Positions 1 to 6,126 of a stretch of 6,152 nt of DNA are shown here, in pieces. The translations under genes and the position numbers were made by a program. The notes beneath the pieces were generated by a model. It was not told the origin of the DNA and searched no databases. It saw only the letters and a program-made list of their open reading frames with translations. The stretch's first letter is position 1; each line of letters starts with the position of its first letter. This DNA is from Clostridiales bacterium (GTDB lineage: Bacteria; Bacillota_A; Clostridia; Oscillospirales; Oscillospiraceae): positions 1 to 6,152 of the forward strand of contig DXUR01000175.1 in assembly GCA_019417795.1 (NCBI GenBank), written 5' to 3'.

Positions 1-100
1 GTTGCCCGTCAGGGTGCACAGGCTTTAGGGCTTGTGTTGCGGAGTAATGACTGCATTGCACACGCTGTTAAGTTTGTACTTGTGTCAGTAGTATCACTGC
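1..100. other. Upstream stretch without a recognisable gene
   Basis: One forward frame is open from base 1 to a TGA at 166-168, giving a peptide that ends in a hydrophobic, aromatic-rich tail. It runs straight through the terminator-like hairpin at 111-134, and I recognise no family in it. The other two forward frames stop at 26-28 and 45-47. I see no convincing -35/-10 pair. The stretch could hold the 3' end or trailer of an upstream gene whose transcription ends at 111-134, but this cannot be settled from this window. Confidence 0.3.
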
Positions 101-110
101 GCCTTTTCAG

Positions 111-134
111 GCCGGTATATTACTGGCTTTTTTT
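111..134 (+). terminator. Intrinsic terminator 1
   Basis: GCCGGTA (111-117) pairs with TACTGGC (121-127) as a 7-bp stem with one G-T wobble and a TAT loop, followed directly by seven T residues (128-134). This is the standard form of a Rho-independent terminator reading rightward. Its first two bases also belong to the left arm of the 12-bp inverted repeat at 101-112 / 241-252, so the two pairings exclude each other at that point. Confidence 0.75.
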
Positions 135-158
135 ATTTTACGGGATTTACCCACCATT

Positions 159-229
159 GCGAGAATGACACCGGTTCATAGGCAACTATGGACGCCAGGC
201 TTTATGCCGTCTGTCATTCTCGCTTTTTT
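159..229 (+). terminator. Long-stem terminator with an internal tetraloop hairpin
   Basis: GCGAGAATGACA (159-170) is the exact reverse complement of TGTCATTCTCGC (212-223), and six T residues follow (224-229). That is a 12-bp perfect stem plus a U tract. The 41-nt interior is not a simple loop: 174-181 pairs with 186-193 (8 bp, one wobble) around a GCAA tetraloop at 182-185, and 198-200 can pair with 206-208. The whole could fold as a three-way junction ending in a terminator, as expected of a small structured RNA, an attenuator or a countertranscript. The terminator reading is well supported; any further function is inference. Confidence 0.75.
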
Positions 230-238
230 ATTGCCTGT

Positions 239-254
239 AAGCCTGAAAAGGCTT
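239..254 (+). other. Short GNRA-tetraloop hairpin before the first small ORF
   Basis: AAGCCT (239-244) pairs with AGGCTT (249-254) as a 6-bp perfect stem around a GAAA tetraloop (245-248), a very stable RNA loop type. It has no following T tract, so it is not a terminator. It lies about 20 bases ahead of the Shine-Dalgarno site at 274-280 and would be near the end of the 5' leader of the downstream genes if transcription reads through. Confidence 0.5.
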
Positions 255-284
255 TAAGGATAAATCAAAACTGAGAAAGGCAGG

Positions 285-296
285 TCATGTACATGA
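285..296. repeat. 12-bp perfect palindrome over the start of the small ORF
   Basis: TCATGTACATGA reads the same on both strands. It contains both candidate ATG codons (287 and 293) of the small basic ORF. It could be an operator half-pair or an RNA self-pairing site, or may be coincidence from the ATG-TAC-ATG codons. Confidence 0.45.
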
Positions 297-457
297 ATGT
301 GAAGCAGAAAAGAAAGCAGAATGGTCGGCGGGTCAAGTCGGCACACTCCACGGACTGGAAGATGAAGAGACAGGCAGTATCTTCGCTCCGGCTACGAAAT
401 GTTGCACCAATGACGAGGGCGGTTATTTTGCCCCGAAGATCACGAAGGGGGATTTGA
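287..457 (+). CDS. Small very basic hypothetical protein (56 aa)
   Basis: The ORF starts at ATG 287, six bases after a good ribosome site (AGAAAGG, 274-280); ATG 293 is a poorer alternative at 12 bases. It ends at TGA 455-457, one base before the ATG of the nuclease gene, a spacing that suggests translational coupling. The product has about 17 Lys/Arg residues and a single acidic one (Asp23), and its C-terminus is rich in Arg (PRRSRRGI). I do not recognise a family. Such a charge would suit nucleic-acid binding, but an Arg-rich composition is also what an out-of-frame translation can look like. A second frame (247-513) is also open here and has a more ordinary amino-acid mix, but it has no ATG, GTG or TTG start. 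The ORF may thus be a true small protein, a coupling leader, or a frameshifted remnant. Confidence 0.45.
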   Translation: MYMNVKQKRKQNGRRVKSAHSTDWKMKRQAVSSLRLRNVAPMTRAVILPRRSRRGI

Positions 458-458
458 T

Positions 459-1526
459 ATGTCTGGCAGCAATAGTGCTGAACGAAAGCGGCATGAACCG
501 CTGGTGCTGGTAGAAACGGCAGATCTTTCAGAAGAAGACTGGCTGGATTACCGGCGCCGTGGAATCGGCGGCAGCGATGTATCGGCGATTTTTGGCACTT
601 CTCCATTCCGGACAGCCAGGGATCTGTACTACGACAAACTGAACATAGCGTCAGTGGAAGATGATGAGGGCAACTGGGTTGCCATGGAAATGGGGCATTT
701 GCTGGAGCCTCTGGTAGCAAAGATATTCGAGCGGAAAACTGGATATCGGGTCTACCAGATCAAAAAGATGTTCCAGCACCCACAGTATCCTTGGATGCTG
801 GCTGATGTGGACTACTTTGTGGAACTGCCGGATGGCACCACAGCAATCCTTGAGATCAAGACCACAAACTATAATGCCAGAGATAACTGGTGGATGAATG
901 GGAAGGAGACTGTTCCAGTCTACTATGAATCTCAGGGGCGTCATTATATGGCAGTAACGGATATTGACCGATGTTTCTTTTGCTGCCTGTATGGTAACAA
1001 CGAGGAGGAAGTTATTATCCGGGAGGTCAAGCGTGATTTCGAGTATGAGGCTGAGATGGTCTTTTTGGAGCAGTATTTCTGGGAAAACCATGTGCAGCGC
1101 CATGTGCCGCCGCCCTATACAGAAAGTGGGGCCTTGATCATTGAGAGCGCACGCAAACACTTTGGTCCGGCAGATAAAAATGCTCCGGCCGTTGCACTCG
1201 ACCTGGATATGACTGCAAAACTCATGCAGTATTTGCGTCTTCTGGATGAAAAGAAAAATGCAGAGGTGTACTCCAAAGAAATCGACAAGGATATTCAGCG
1301 TCTGAAGGCGCTGTTGATTGCGGAAATGGGTACCAGCTGCACTGCAGTCTGTGAGCAGGAGGGAGTGAACTATACGGTTACCTATACCCCTGTTCGCAAG
1401 TCCATCATCGACAAGGATAACCTGCTTCGGTTGAAACTGGAGCATCCGGATATTTACGAGCAGTTTGTTACAGTATCCGAATCCAGACGGTTCAGTGTTA
1501 GAGCCTCGATTATGGAGGCCGCTTAG
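459..1526 (+). CDS. YqaJ-family (lambda exonuclease-like) recombination nuclease
   Basis: This 355-residue protein is a PD-(D/E)XK nuclease of the YqaJ viral-recombinase type, a family that digests duplex DNA ends to leave single strands for annealing or strand invasion. The family signature is clear in order: GIGGSDVSAIFGTSPF (35-50), the GHLLEPLVAKIFE helix (79-91), the first catalytic Asp in LADVDYF (D118), E132-I-K134 in LEIKT, and YYESQGRHYMAV (155-166) with the conserved Gln159. All expected catalytic residues are present. The C-terminal third (about 250-355) looks like a helical, charged segment with a small domain ending SRRFSVRA, an extension beyond the nuclease core. The start at 459 is supported by AAGGGGG (445-451), seven bases upstream. 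The stop lies 14 bases before the helicase gene, so the two are probably one transcript. It is likely a partner of the protein at 3884-5041. Host DNA repair is a less likely role than element recombination. Confidence 0.9.
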   Translation: MSGSNSAERKRHEPLVLVETADLSEEDWLDYRRRGIGGSDVSAIFGTSPFRTARDLYYDKLNIASVEDDEGNWVAMEMGHLLEPLVAKIFERKTGYRVYQIKKMFQHPQYPWMLADVDYFVELPDGTTAILEIKTTNYNARDNWWMNGKETVPVYYESQGRHYMAVTDIDRCFFCCLYGNNEEEVIIREVKRDFEYEAEMVFLEQYFWENHVQRHVPPPYTESGALIIESARKHFGPADKNAPAVALDLDMTAKLMQYLRLLDEKKNAEVYSKEIDKDIQRLKALLIAEMGTSCTAVCEQEGVNYTVTYTPVRKSIIDKDNLLRLKLEHPDIYEQFVTVSESRRFSVRASIMEAA

Positions 1527-1540
1527 TGAGGTGAAAAAGG

Positions 1541-3814
1541 ATGAATTGTATTGGTACCTACGACGGGACGATTTTTTATAATCCTGCCAATAAGTTTTGT
1601 ATCGTCAGTGTAAAGACCGCAGACCAGAGCGTGCCTGCCGAGGCCAGGTCAAACAGACGGTACAAAGACCATTTGATCCGCTTTACAGCTGTGGGGTATG
1701 AGATTCCACGGACAGATGCGGTAGAGCTGGAACTGGATGGTGAATGGACAAAGGGCAAGTATGGTGTCCAACTCCAGGTGGAGCAGTGGCGTGAAATTGT
1801 GCCCAGAACAAAAAACGGCGTAGAGGGCTATCTTGCCTCCGGGCTTATCAAAGGGATTGGTCCTAAAACTGCCGCAGACATTGTGGAGCGGTTCGGTGTG
1901 GCCACACTGGATATTCTGGAACACCAGCCGGAGCGGCTGTTGGAGATCCGGGGTATTACGGAAAATAAATTGGAGGACATCAGAGCCTCTTATGCAGAAA
2001 ACCGTATGCTCCAAGGAATTATGACTTTGCTGGCGCCATTTAAGATTACTCCCAAGACAGCATTGAAAATATATCAATATTTCGGCCCAACCAGCGTAGA
2101 GATTTTGGAAAAGAGCCCATTTGAGCTTTGCCAGATCTCCGGCTTTGGATTTCGGCGGGTAGATGCAATCGTACAAAAGAGCGGGGGCAATCTCCATGAC
2201 TCTATGCGTATCAAAGGGGCTGTCTTTTGTGCGCTGGATGAGGGCAAGAGTAAACGAGGCCATCTGTACATCAGCTCTGAAGAACTGGAGAAATCAGCGC
2301 TGAAACTGCTCAATGAGAAGATACCTGTACCGGAGCTTCGCCTGCATCAGCAGGAAGTCAGGGATATGATGCAGGAAATGATCCTGAATGGAGCAATCGT
2401 TTCCGTGAAGGATAATATCTATCTTCCCAGAGTGTTTGCCCAAGAGGACGAAACGGCGCGCCGGATCGCCCAGCGTCTGGTCGCCCAGATGCCAGTAGAG
2501 CATATTGCGCCGGTGCTGGAACAGGTCAAGGTTGAAATGGGGCTGCGCCTGTCTGCACAGCAGGAGGCTGCGGTCTATGCAGCATTTAGGCATGGCTTGT
2601 CAGTGATTACGGGTTCTCCTGGTACTGGTAAAACAACAGTGCTGCGGACGATACTTGAGGTTTACCGGCGGCTGCACCCTGATGGCAAAATTGCTCTTAT
2701 GGCGCCTACCGGTCGGGCAAGCCGCAGGATGTCGGAGAGCACCGGCTTTGAGGATGCCCGGACATTACACAGTGGTCTGGGACTGACCAGTGAAGAGGAT
2801 GAGGGTAGCCGGAACAGAAAGTCAGAGCCACTGTCGGCCGATTTAATCATTGTGGATGAGTTTTCCATGGTGGATATGTGGCTTGCCGAGAAATTCTTTG
2901 AGCGCATGAAGGCAAATGCCAGAATCGTGCTGGTAGGCGACCCAGATCAGCTTCCCAGCGTAGGAGCCGGAAATGTTTTCCGTGAGATCATCGAGACCCA
3001 AATCGTCCCGGTAACGGTGCTGGATCAGATTTTCCGTCAGTCGAAGGATAGTCTGATTGCCTATAATGCCAAATTTATCAACGAGGGCAATACCAAACTG
3101 TTTTACGGACCGGACTTTGTTTTCGTGTCTGGTGATAGTCAGGAAGACACCGCTGAAAAGATTACAGAACGGTATTGTTTGGAGATACAGGAGAGTGGCA
3201 TTGAGAATGTGCAGATTCTTTCACCTTTCCGTTCAGAAGGCGCCGCGTCGTCGGAACAGCTGAATGAGACCATTCGTGAATTGGTCAACCCATTCCGCTC
3301 TGCGGAGGAGGAAATCAAGTTTGGCCCCAAGATATTCCGGATCAATGACCGCATCATGCAGACCAAGAACACAGAAAAGGTCTCTAATGGAGATCTGGGC
3401 TTCATCCGGTATATTAAGGACACTGACCAGGGTAAAAAAATCGGCATGGATTTTGGCGCTGGCAGAACACTGGAATACGGCGTAGATGATTTGAGCAATG
3501 TGGATCTGGCGTATGCCACTACAATCCACAAGGCTATGGGCTCTGAGTATGAGACCGTCATTATGCCGCTGCTCAAAGCGCACACCATCATGATGTACCG
3601 TAATCTGCTCTACACCGGAATCACGCGTGCCAAAAAGCGGGTGGTGCTGATTGGGCAGAAACAGGTATTGTTTATGGCAATCCATCGTAATGAGATCGGC
3701 AAGCGAAATACGCTACTGGGTATGCGCATCCAGATGTATTTCAAAGCCTACGCAAAGAAAGCCGGCATCCCCATTCCGGCTGCGTTGGAAGAGCAATTAA
3801 AGAACGCAAGTTAA
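1541..3814 (+). CDS. RecD2-like superfamily 1B DNA helicase
   Basis: The 757-residue protein has the full RecD2 (RecD/TraA-type, 5'-3') helicase plan and a usual length for the family. An OB-like N-terminus (about 5-85, with GKYGVQLQVEQW) leads into tandem helix-hairpin-helix DNA-binding motifs (GLIKGIGPKTA, 101-111; LLEIRGITENK, 133-143; ISGFGFRRVDAIV, 199-211). The motor follows: Walker A GSPGTGKTT (358-366, Lys364), motif Ia APTGRA (388-393), Walker B VDEFSMVD (438-445, Asp439/Glu440), motif III GDPDQLPS (466-473), motif IV DQIFRQS (495-501), motif V TTIHKAMGSE (660-669) and motif VI YTGITRAKKR (691-700, Arg696). All ATPase residues are present, so it should be active. Family knowledge: RecD2 acts without RecBC and unwinds ends with 5' overhangs. 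The start is backed by GAGGTG (1528-1533), seven bases upstream. Its place between a nuclease and a putative annealing protein suggests end processing during recombination of the element. Confidence 0.92.
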   Translation: MNCIGTYDGTIFYNPANKFCIVSVKTADQSVPAEARSNRRYKDHLIRFTAVGYEIPRTDAVELELDGEWTKGKYGVQLQVEQWREIVPRTKNGVEGYLASGLIKGIGPKTAADIVERFGVATLDILEHQPERLLEIRGITENKLEDIRASYAENRMLQGIMTLLAPFKITPKTALKIYQYFGPTSVEILEKSPFELCQISGFGFRRVDAIVQKSGGNLHDSMRIKGAVFCALDEGKSKRGHLYISSEELEKSALKLLNEKIPVPELRLHQQEVRDMMQEMILNGAIVSVKDNIYLPRVFAQEDETARRIAQRLVAQMPVEHIAPVLEQVKVEMGLRLSAQQEAAVYAAFRHGLSVITGSPGTGKTTVLRTILEVYRRLHPDGKIALMAPTGRASRRMSESTGFEDARTLHSGLGLTSEEDEGSRNRKSEPLSADLIIVDEFSMVDMWLAEKFFERMKANARIVLVGDPDQLPSVGAGNVFREIIETQIVPVTVLDQIFRQSKDSLIAYNAKFINEGNTKLFYGPDFVFVSGDSQEDTAEKITERYCLEIQESGIENVQILSPFRSEGAASSEQLNETIRELVNPFRSAEEEIKFGPKIFRINDRIMQTKNTEKVSNGDLGFIRYIKDTDQGKKIGMDFGAGRTLEYGVDDLSNVDLAYATTIHKAMGSEYETVIMPLLKAHTIMMYRNLLYTGITRAKKRVVLIGQKQVLFMAIHRNEIGKRNTLLGMRIQMYFKAYAKKAGIPIPAALEEQLKNAS

Positions 3815-3836
3815 AAAAGAGAGGTCAGGTGCAGAA

Positions 3837-3887
3837 ATGGCACTTGGCGTCTCCTATTTTTATGTCAGAAAGGAGTTTCCAACATGA
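3837..3887 (+). CDS. 16-codon ORF overlapping the next start (possible leader peptide)
   Basis: ATG 3837 opens a short frame encoding MALGVSYFYVRKEFPT, which stops at TGA 3885-3887, so stop and next start overlap as ATGA. A plausible ribosome site (AGGTG, 3827-3831) lies five bases upstream, with another purine run (GAGAGG) before it. The next gene's own ribosome site (3869-3875) lies inside this frame. The geometry is typical of translational coupling and would explain the otherwise long 69-base gap in a tightly packed operon. The peptide matches nothing I recognise; chance is a real alternative for so short a frame. Confidence 0.35.
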   Translation: MALGVSYFYVRKEFPT

Positions 3888-5041
3888 ATGAAAAAAGTAA
3901 TCCGATGCCTATGATGTACAAAACAATTCCGGCAGTGGCAGAACTGAACAAGGTACCTGGCTTTGATCCGCTCAAATTTCTGCGCCATAAGGTGTCCAGA
4001 AAGACCAATGAGGAAATGCTGCAGTTGGAGTTGCCCTATCAGAAACTGTGGTTCCGTCTGCGCCACCCCCAGGGCCGCATGAAACTGACTACCCTGAGGA
4101 TCACGGAACAGCTTGCGATTATGGAGGCCAGAGTTTATCTGGACCGCAGTGATGCAGAGCCTATCAGCAGTTACATCTCGCAGCACAGTGCGGAAGAAGG
4201 TACCGATTATGTGCAGGCTGCCCAGGATGAGGCATTGAGTGCTGCGCTGTCGGATGCCGGTTTCGGTTTGCAGTTTGCCGATGTTGCTGTTGACAGTACG
4301 GGCAAGGTGTTTGGAAGTAGTATTCCGCTTTCCGGGGCGGCTCCTATCCAGCAGCCAATGCCGGATGCGGCACAGAGGCCCGTAGAAGCCTCTGGAGCGG
4401 CGTTGCGGCAATCTGGCGGGGAAGTTCATGCCCGACTGGAAAGAGCGCCTCAGAGCGTCGTAGAGCGCCGTAATGCGCCTGCGCGTCCGACCTCTATCCA
4501 GAAACCTGCGGCAAAGCCGGTTCAGAATGAACAGCCCCCGGTTTCTCCGGTACAGCCCACTGTCCAGCAGATGGCTGCAGAAGAGAAGGAGAATATGGAT
4601 ACACTGCCTGCCGGCAAGGTAGAGGAGAATGCTCCCAATATGGAGCTGCCGGTACCCAACCGTGAGGTTACATTGGATAGCAGTCCAAAACAGGATGATG
4701 TGTCTGAGCAGCCGGCCGCACCCGTATTCCAATCGGATGAACCGGAAGAACTGCCTGTGGCGCCTGTTGTTCAGCAGGAAGCACCTAATCAGCCCCTGGC
4801 GCCTTCTTATACGGAGAGCACTCCGGTAGAAGATATCTTGAAGGTAATGACCTTTGAAGAAGCGCAGAATGTGGTGGTGGATAGCGGTCTGAGCAAAGGA
4901 AAAACCATGGCAACAGTTGCCAAGGAGCGTCCGGTGAGTCTGAAATTCTATCTCACCCCTGGTAACAAGAGTACCAACAATATCGTTCGTGCTGCGGCGC
5001 AGATCATGCTCGATGGTATGGCCGCACAGAAAGCCGGATGA
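3884..5041 (+). CDS. Three-part protein with putative ssDNA-annealing (Rad52/Erf-like) N-terminal domain
   Basis: A globular N-terminus (about 12-140), a long Pro/Ala/Gln/Glu-rich and probably disordered linker (about 150-314), and a compact C-terminal domain (315-385) make up this 385-residue protein. In the N-terminus, beta-like stretches (LPYQKLWFRLRHP, 50-62; MKLTTLRITEQLAIMEARVYL, 66-86) precede GTDYVQAAQDEALSAALSDAGFG (106-128). The latter resembles the helix of Rad52/Erf-type annealing proteins, where a run of the type A-x-x-x-AL-x-x-AL ends in G-(F/I)-G. The C-terminal GLSKGKTMATVA (335-346) and RPVSLKFY (349-356) recall a small domain found at the ends of some exonucleases (DUF3820-like). 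Both matches are by eye. The architecture (DNA-binding head, flexible linker, small tail) also fits a single-strand binding or recruiting protein. Its location in an operon with YqaJ and RecD2 genes supports a recombination role. AAAGGAG (3869-3875), eight bases upstream, supports the start; tandem in-frame stops TGA TAA end it. Confidence 0.6.
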   Translation: MNEKSNPMPMMYKTIPAVAELNKVPGFDPLKFLRHKVSRKTNEEMLQLELPYQKLWFRLRHPQGRMKLTTLRITEQLAIMEARVYLDRSDAEPISSYISQHSAEEGTDYVQAAQDEALSAALSDAGFGLQFADVAVDSTGKVFGSSIPLSGAAPIQQPMPDAAQRPVEASGAALRQSGGEVHARLERAPQSVVERRNAPARPTSIQKPAAKPVQNEQPPVSPVQPTVQQMAAEEKENMDTLPAGKVEENAPNMELPVPNREVTLDSSPKQDDVSEQPAAPVFQSDEPEELPVAPVVQQEAPNQPLAPSYTESTPVEDILKVMTFEEAQNVVVDSGLSKGKTMATVAKERPVSLKFYLTPGNKSTNNIVRAAAQIMLDGMAAQKAG

Positions 5042-5047
5042 TAAGCA

Positions 5048-5063
5048 GCCCCATCTATGGGGC
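5048..5063 (+). other. Intercistronic GC-rich hairpin
   Basis: GCCCCA (5048-5053) pairs with TGGGGC (5058-5063) around a TCTA loop, right after the tandem stops of the preceding gene. There is no T tract, so it should not terminate transcription. It sits seven bases ahead of the GGAGGG ribosome site (5071-5076) of the primase-like gene. It could limit 3' decay after processing or tune translation; both are inference. Confidence 0.45.
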
Positions 5064-5083
5064 CAAGAAGGGAGGGAGAACAG

Positions 5084-6126
5084 ATGGACTCATATCCAGG
5101 AGATTTTCCGTTCGGTATTATGGATGTAGTGGAACTTCTACATCTGCGAATCAGACGCCGACAGGCAAACAGTGTATATGTGGATTGCCCGTTTTGTGGT
5201 GACCGCCGCGGCAAGATGAATGTGAATTTCGTCAAAAATGTCTGGCGGTGCAATTATTGTGATGAGCATGGCGGTATGCTTGCGCTTTATGCGCGGCTAA
5301 ACAATACGACTACATCCGATGCGTATTGGGAGATAGGAGAAGCCCTGTGCAACGATTTTCACAGGGAACGGCCGAACTCTGGATATGAGATGGCAGGAAA
5401 CCAGCAGGCTGGTACTGGGTCCCCGGTTTCGGGGACTCAGACCGACCTTGCCGGATATGAGAGGAGGGGCGAACTAAAAACAGTGCAGCAAGCAGAACGG
5501 GCCAGCGGACAGGAAATCCATCAAACGCTTTCGCTGCTGCTCGCTATGCTGCCTCTTCAGCCTGCCCACCGCAACCATCTGCACTCCCCAAAACGGGGAC
5601 TGTCGGATGAACAGATTGATAGGATCGGGTTCAAGAGCACTCCACCCCCATTCCTTTGCCGCTCCATTACCGAGCGGCTGATGAAACAGGGATGCAAGGT
5701 GGAGGGAGTGCCCGGCTTTTATCTGGATGACAGCGGGCGCTGGACCATGAACTTCTACCGAAAAAACGCAGGGATTTTGATTCCGGCTGTGGGATACGAC
5801 GGTATGATACACGGCCTGCAGATCCTTTTGGATATTCCGCTCAAGCAAAAAGATGATCCGCCGAATAAGGCAGGAGCCAAATACATCTGGTTTTCGTCCT
5901 CGTCCAAAAATATGGGTGTTACATCCGGGAGTCCGGTACATTTTATAGGAGATCCATCTGCCCGGGTGGTCTATGTCATTGAAGGACTGCTGAAAGCAGA
6001 CATCTCACACTGCCTGACAAACCGGACTTTTGTGGCGATTGCCGGTGCAAACAACACCAGCCAGTTGGATACGCTGTTTGCACTGTTGGCACAGAATGGC
6101 ACTGAGGAGATCATTGAGGCTCATGA
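5084..6126 (+). CDS. Primase-like zinc-finger/Toprim protein, 3' end missing
   Basis: The frame is open from ATG 5084 to the window end; about 347 genuine codons are present before adapter sequence begins. GGAGGG (5071-5076), seven bases upstream, supports the start. Near the N-terminus a four-Cys zinc ribbon, CPFC (35-38) and CNYC (56-59), is followed by DEHGGMLALYARL (60-72), the layout of the DnaG/CHC2-type primase finger, here with Cys in place of the His. A middle segment (about 95-165) looks low in conservation and linker-like. Then GILIPAVGYDGMIHGLQI (residues about 233-250) precedes a Toprim-like strand-loop VVYVIEGLLKAD (295-306), with the catalytic-type Glu300, and VAIAGANN (316-323). 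The second acidic Toprim motif should start at EAHD (345-348), exactly where the genuine sequence ends. Expected role: primer synthesis for element replication or for complementary-strand synthesis after transfer. A helicase domain could follow in the lost part, as in phage and mobile-element primase-helicases. Confidence 0.75.

Larger units (their letters stand above)
101..252. repeat. 12-bp perfect inverted repeat enclosing both terminators
   Basis: The left arm GCCTTTTCAGGC (101-112) is the exact reverse complement of the right arm GCCTGAAAAGGC (241-252). Each arm is also a small hairpin on its own (GCCT/AGGC ends), with TTTC and GAAA loops that are complementary to each other. The arms could therefore form a long-range stem, a loop-loop contact, or two local hairpins. 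On DNA the pair could be two copies of a protein-binding site in opposite orientation. The function is unknown. Confidence 0.6.

Noticed and set aside
1..168. Open forward frame possibly being the 3' end of an upstream gene
   Set aside because: It passes through a strong terminator hairpin and U tract at 111-134 and encodes nothing recognisable; not enough to call a partial gene.
231..258. Possible promoter, TTGCCT (231-236) and TTTAAG (253-258) with a 16-base spacer
   Set aside because: Each box matches the sigma-70/sigma-A consensus at only four of six positions and the second overlaps the GAAA-loop hairpin. Such matches are common by chance.
265..720. Antisense ORF (151 codons) across the small ORF and nuclease start
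   Set aside because: It shows no domain, overlaps a clear sense gene and has a Pro/Cys/Phe-rich shadow-like composition.
651..1445. Antisense ORF (264 codons) opposite the YqaJ gene
   Set aside because: The sense strand encodes a complete YqaJ nuclease with all catalytic residues; the antisense product has no recognisable motifs.
3860..4732. Long antisense ORF (290 codons) opposite the three-part protein gene
   Set aside because: It is rich in Arg, Leu, His and Cys with no recognisable domain, and it exists because the sense gene has biased codons in its Pro/Ala/Gln-rich linker. The sense gene has a better ribosome site and sensible operon context.
4331..4825. Possible tandem peptide repeats in the Pro/Ala/Gln-rich linker
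   Set aside because: Segments such as APVFQ and APVVQQ recur loosely, but there is no regular unit or DNA-level repeat; composition bias explains it.
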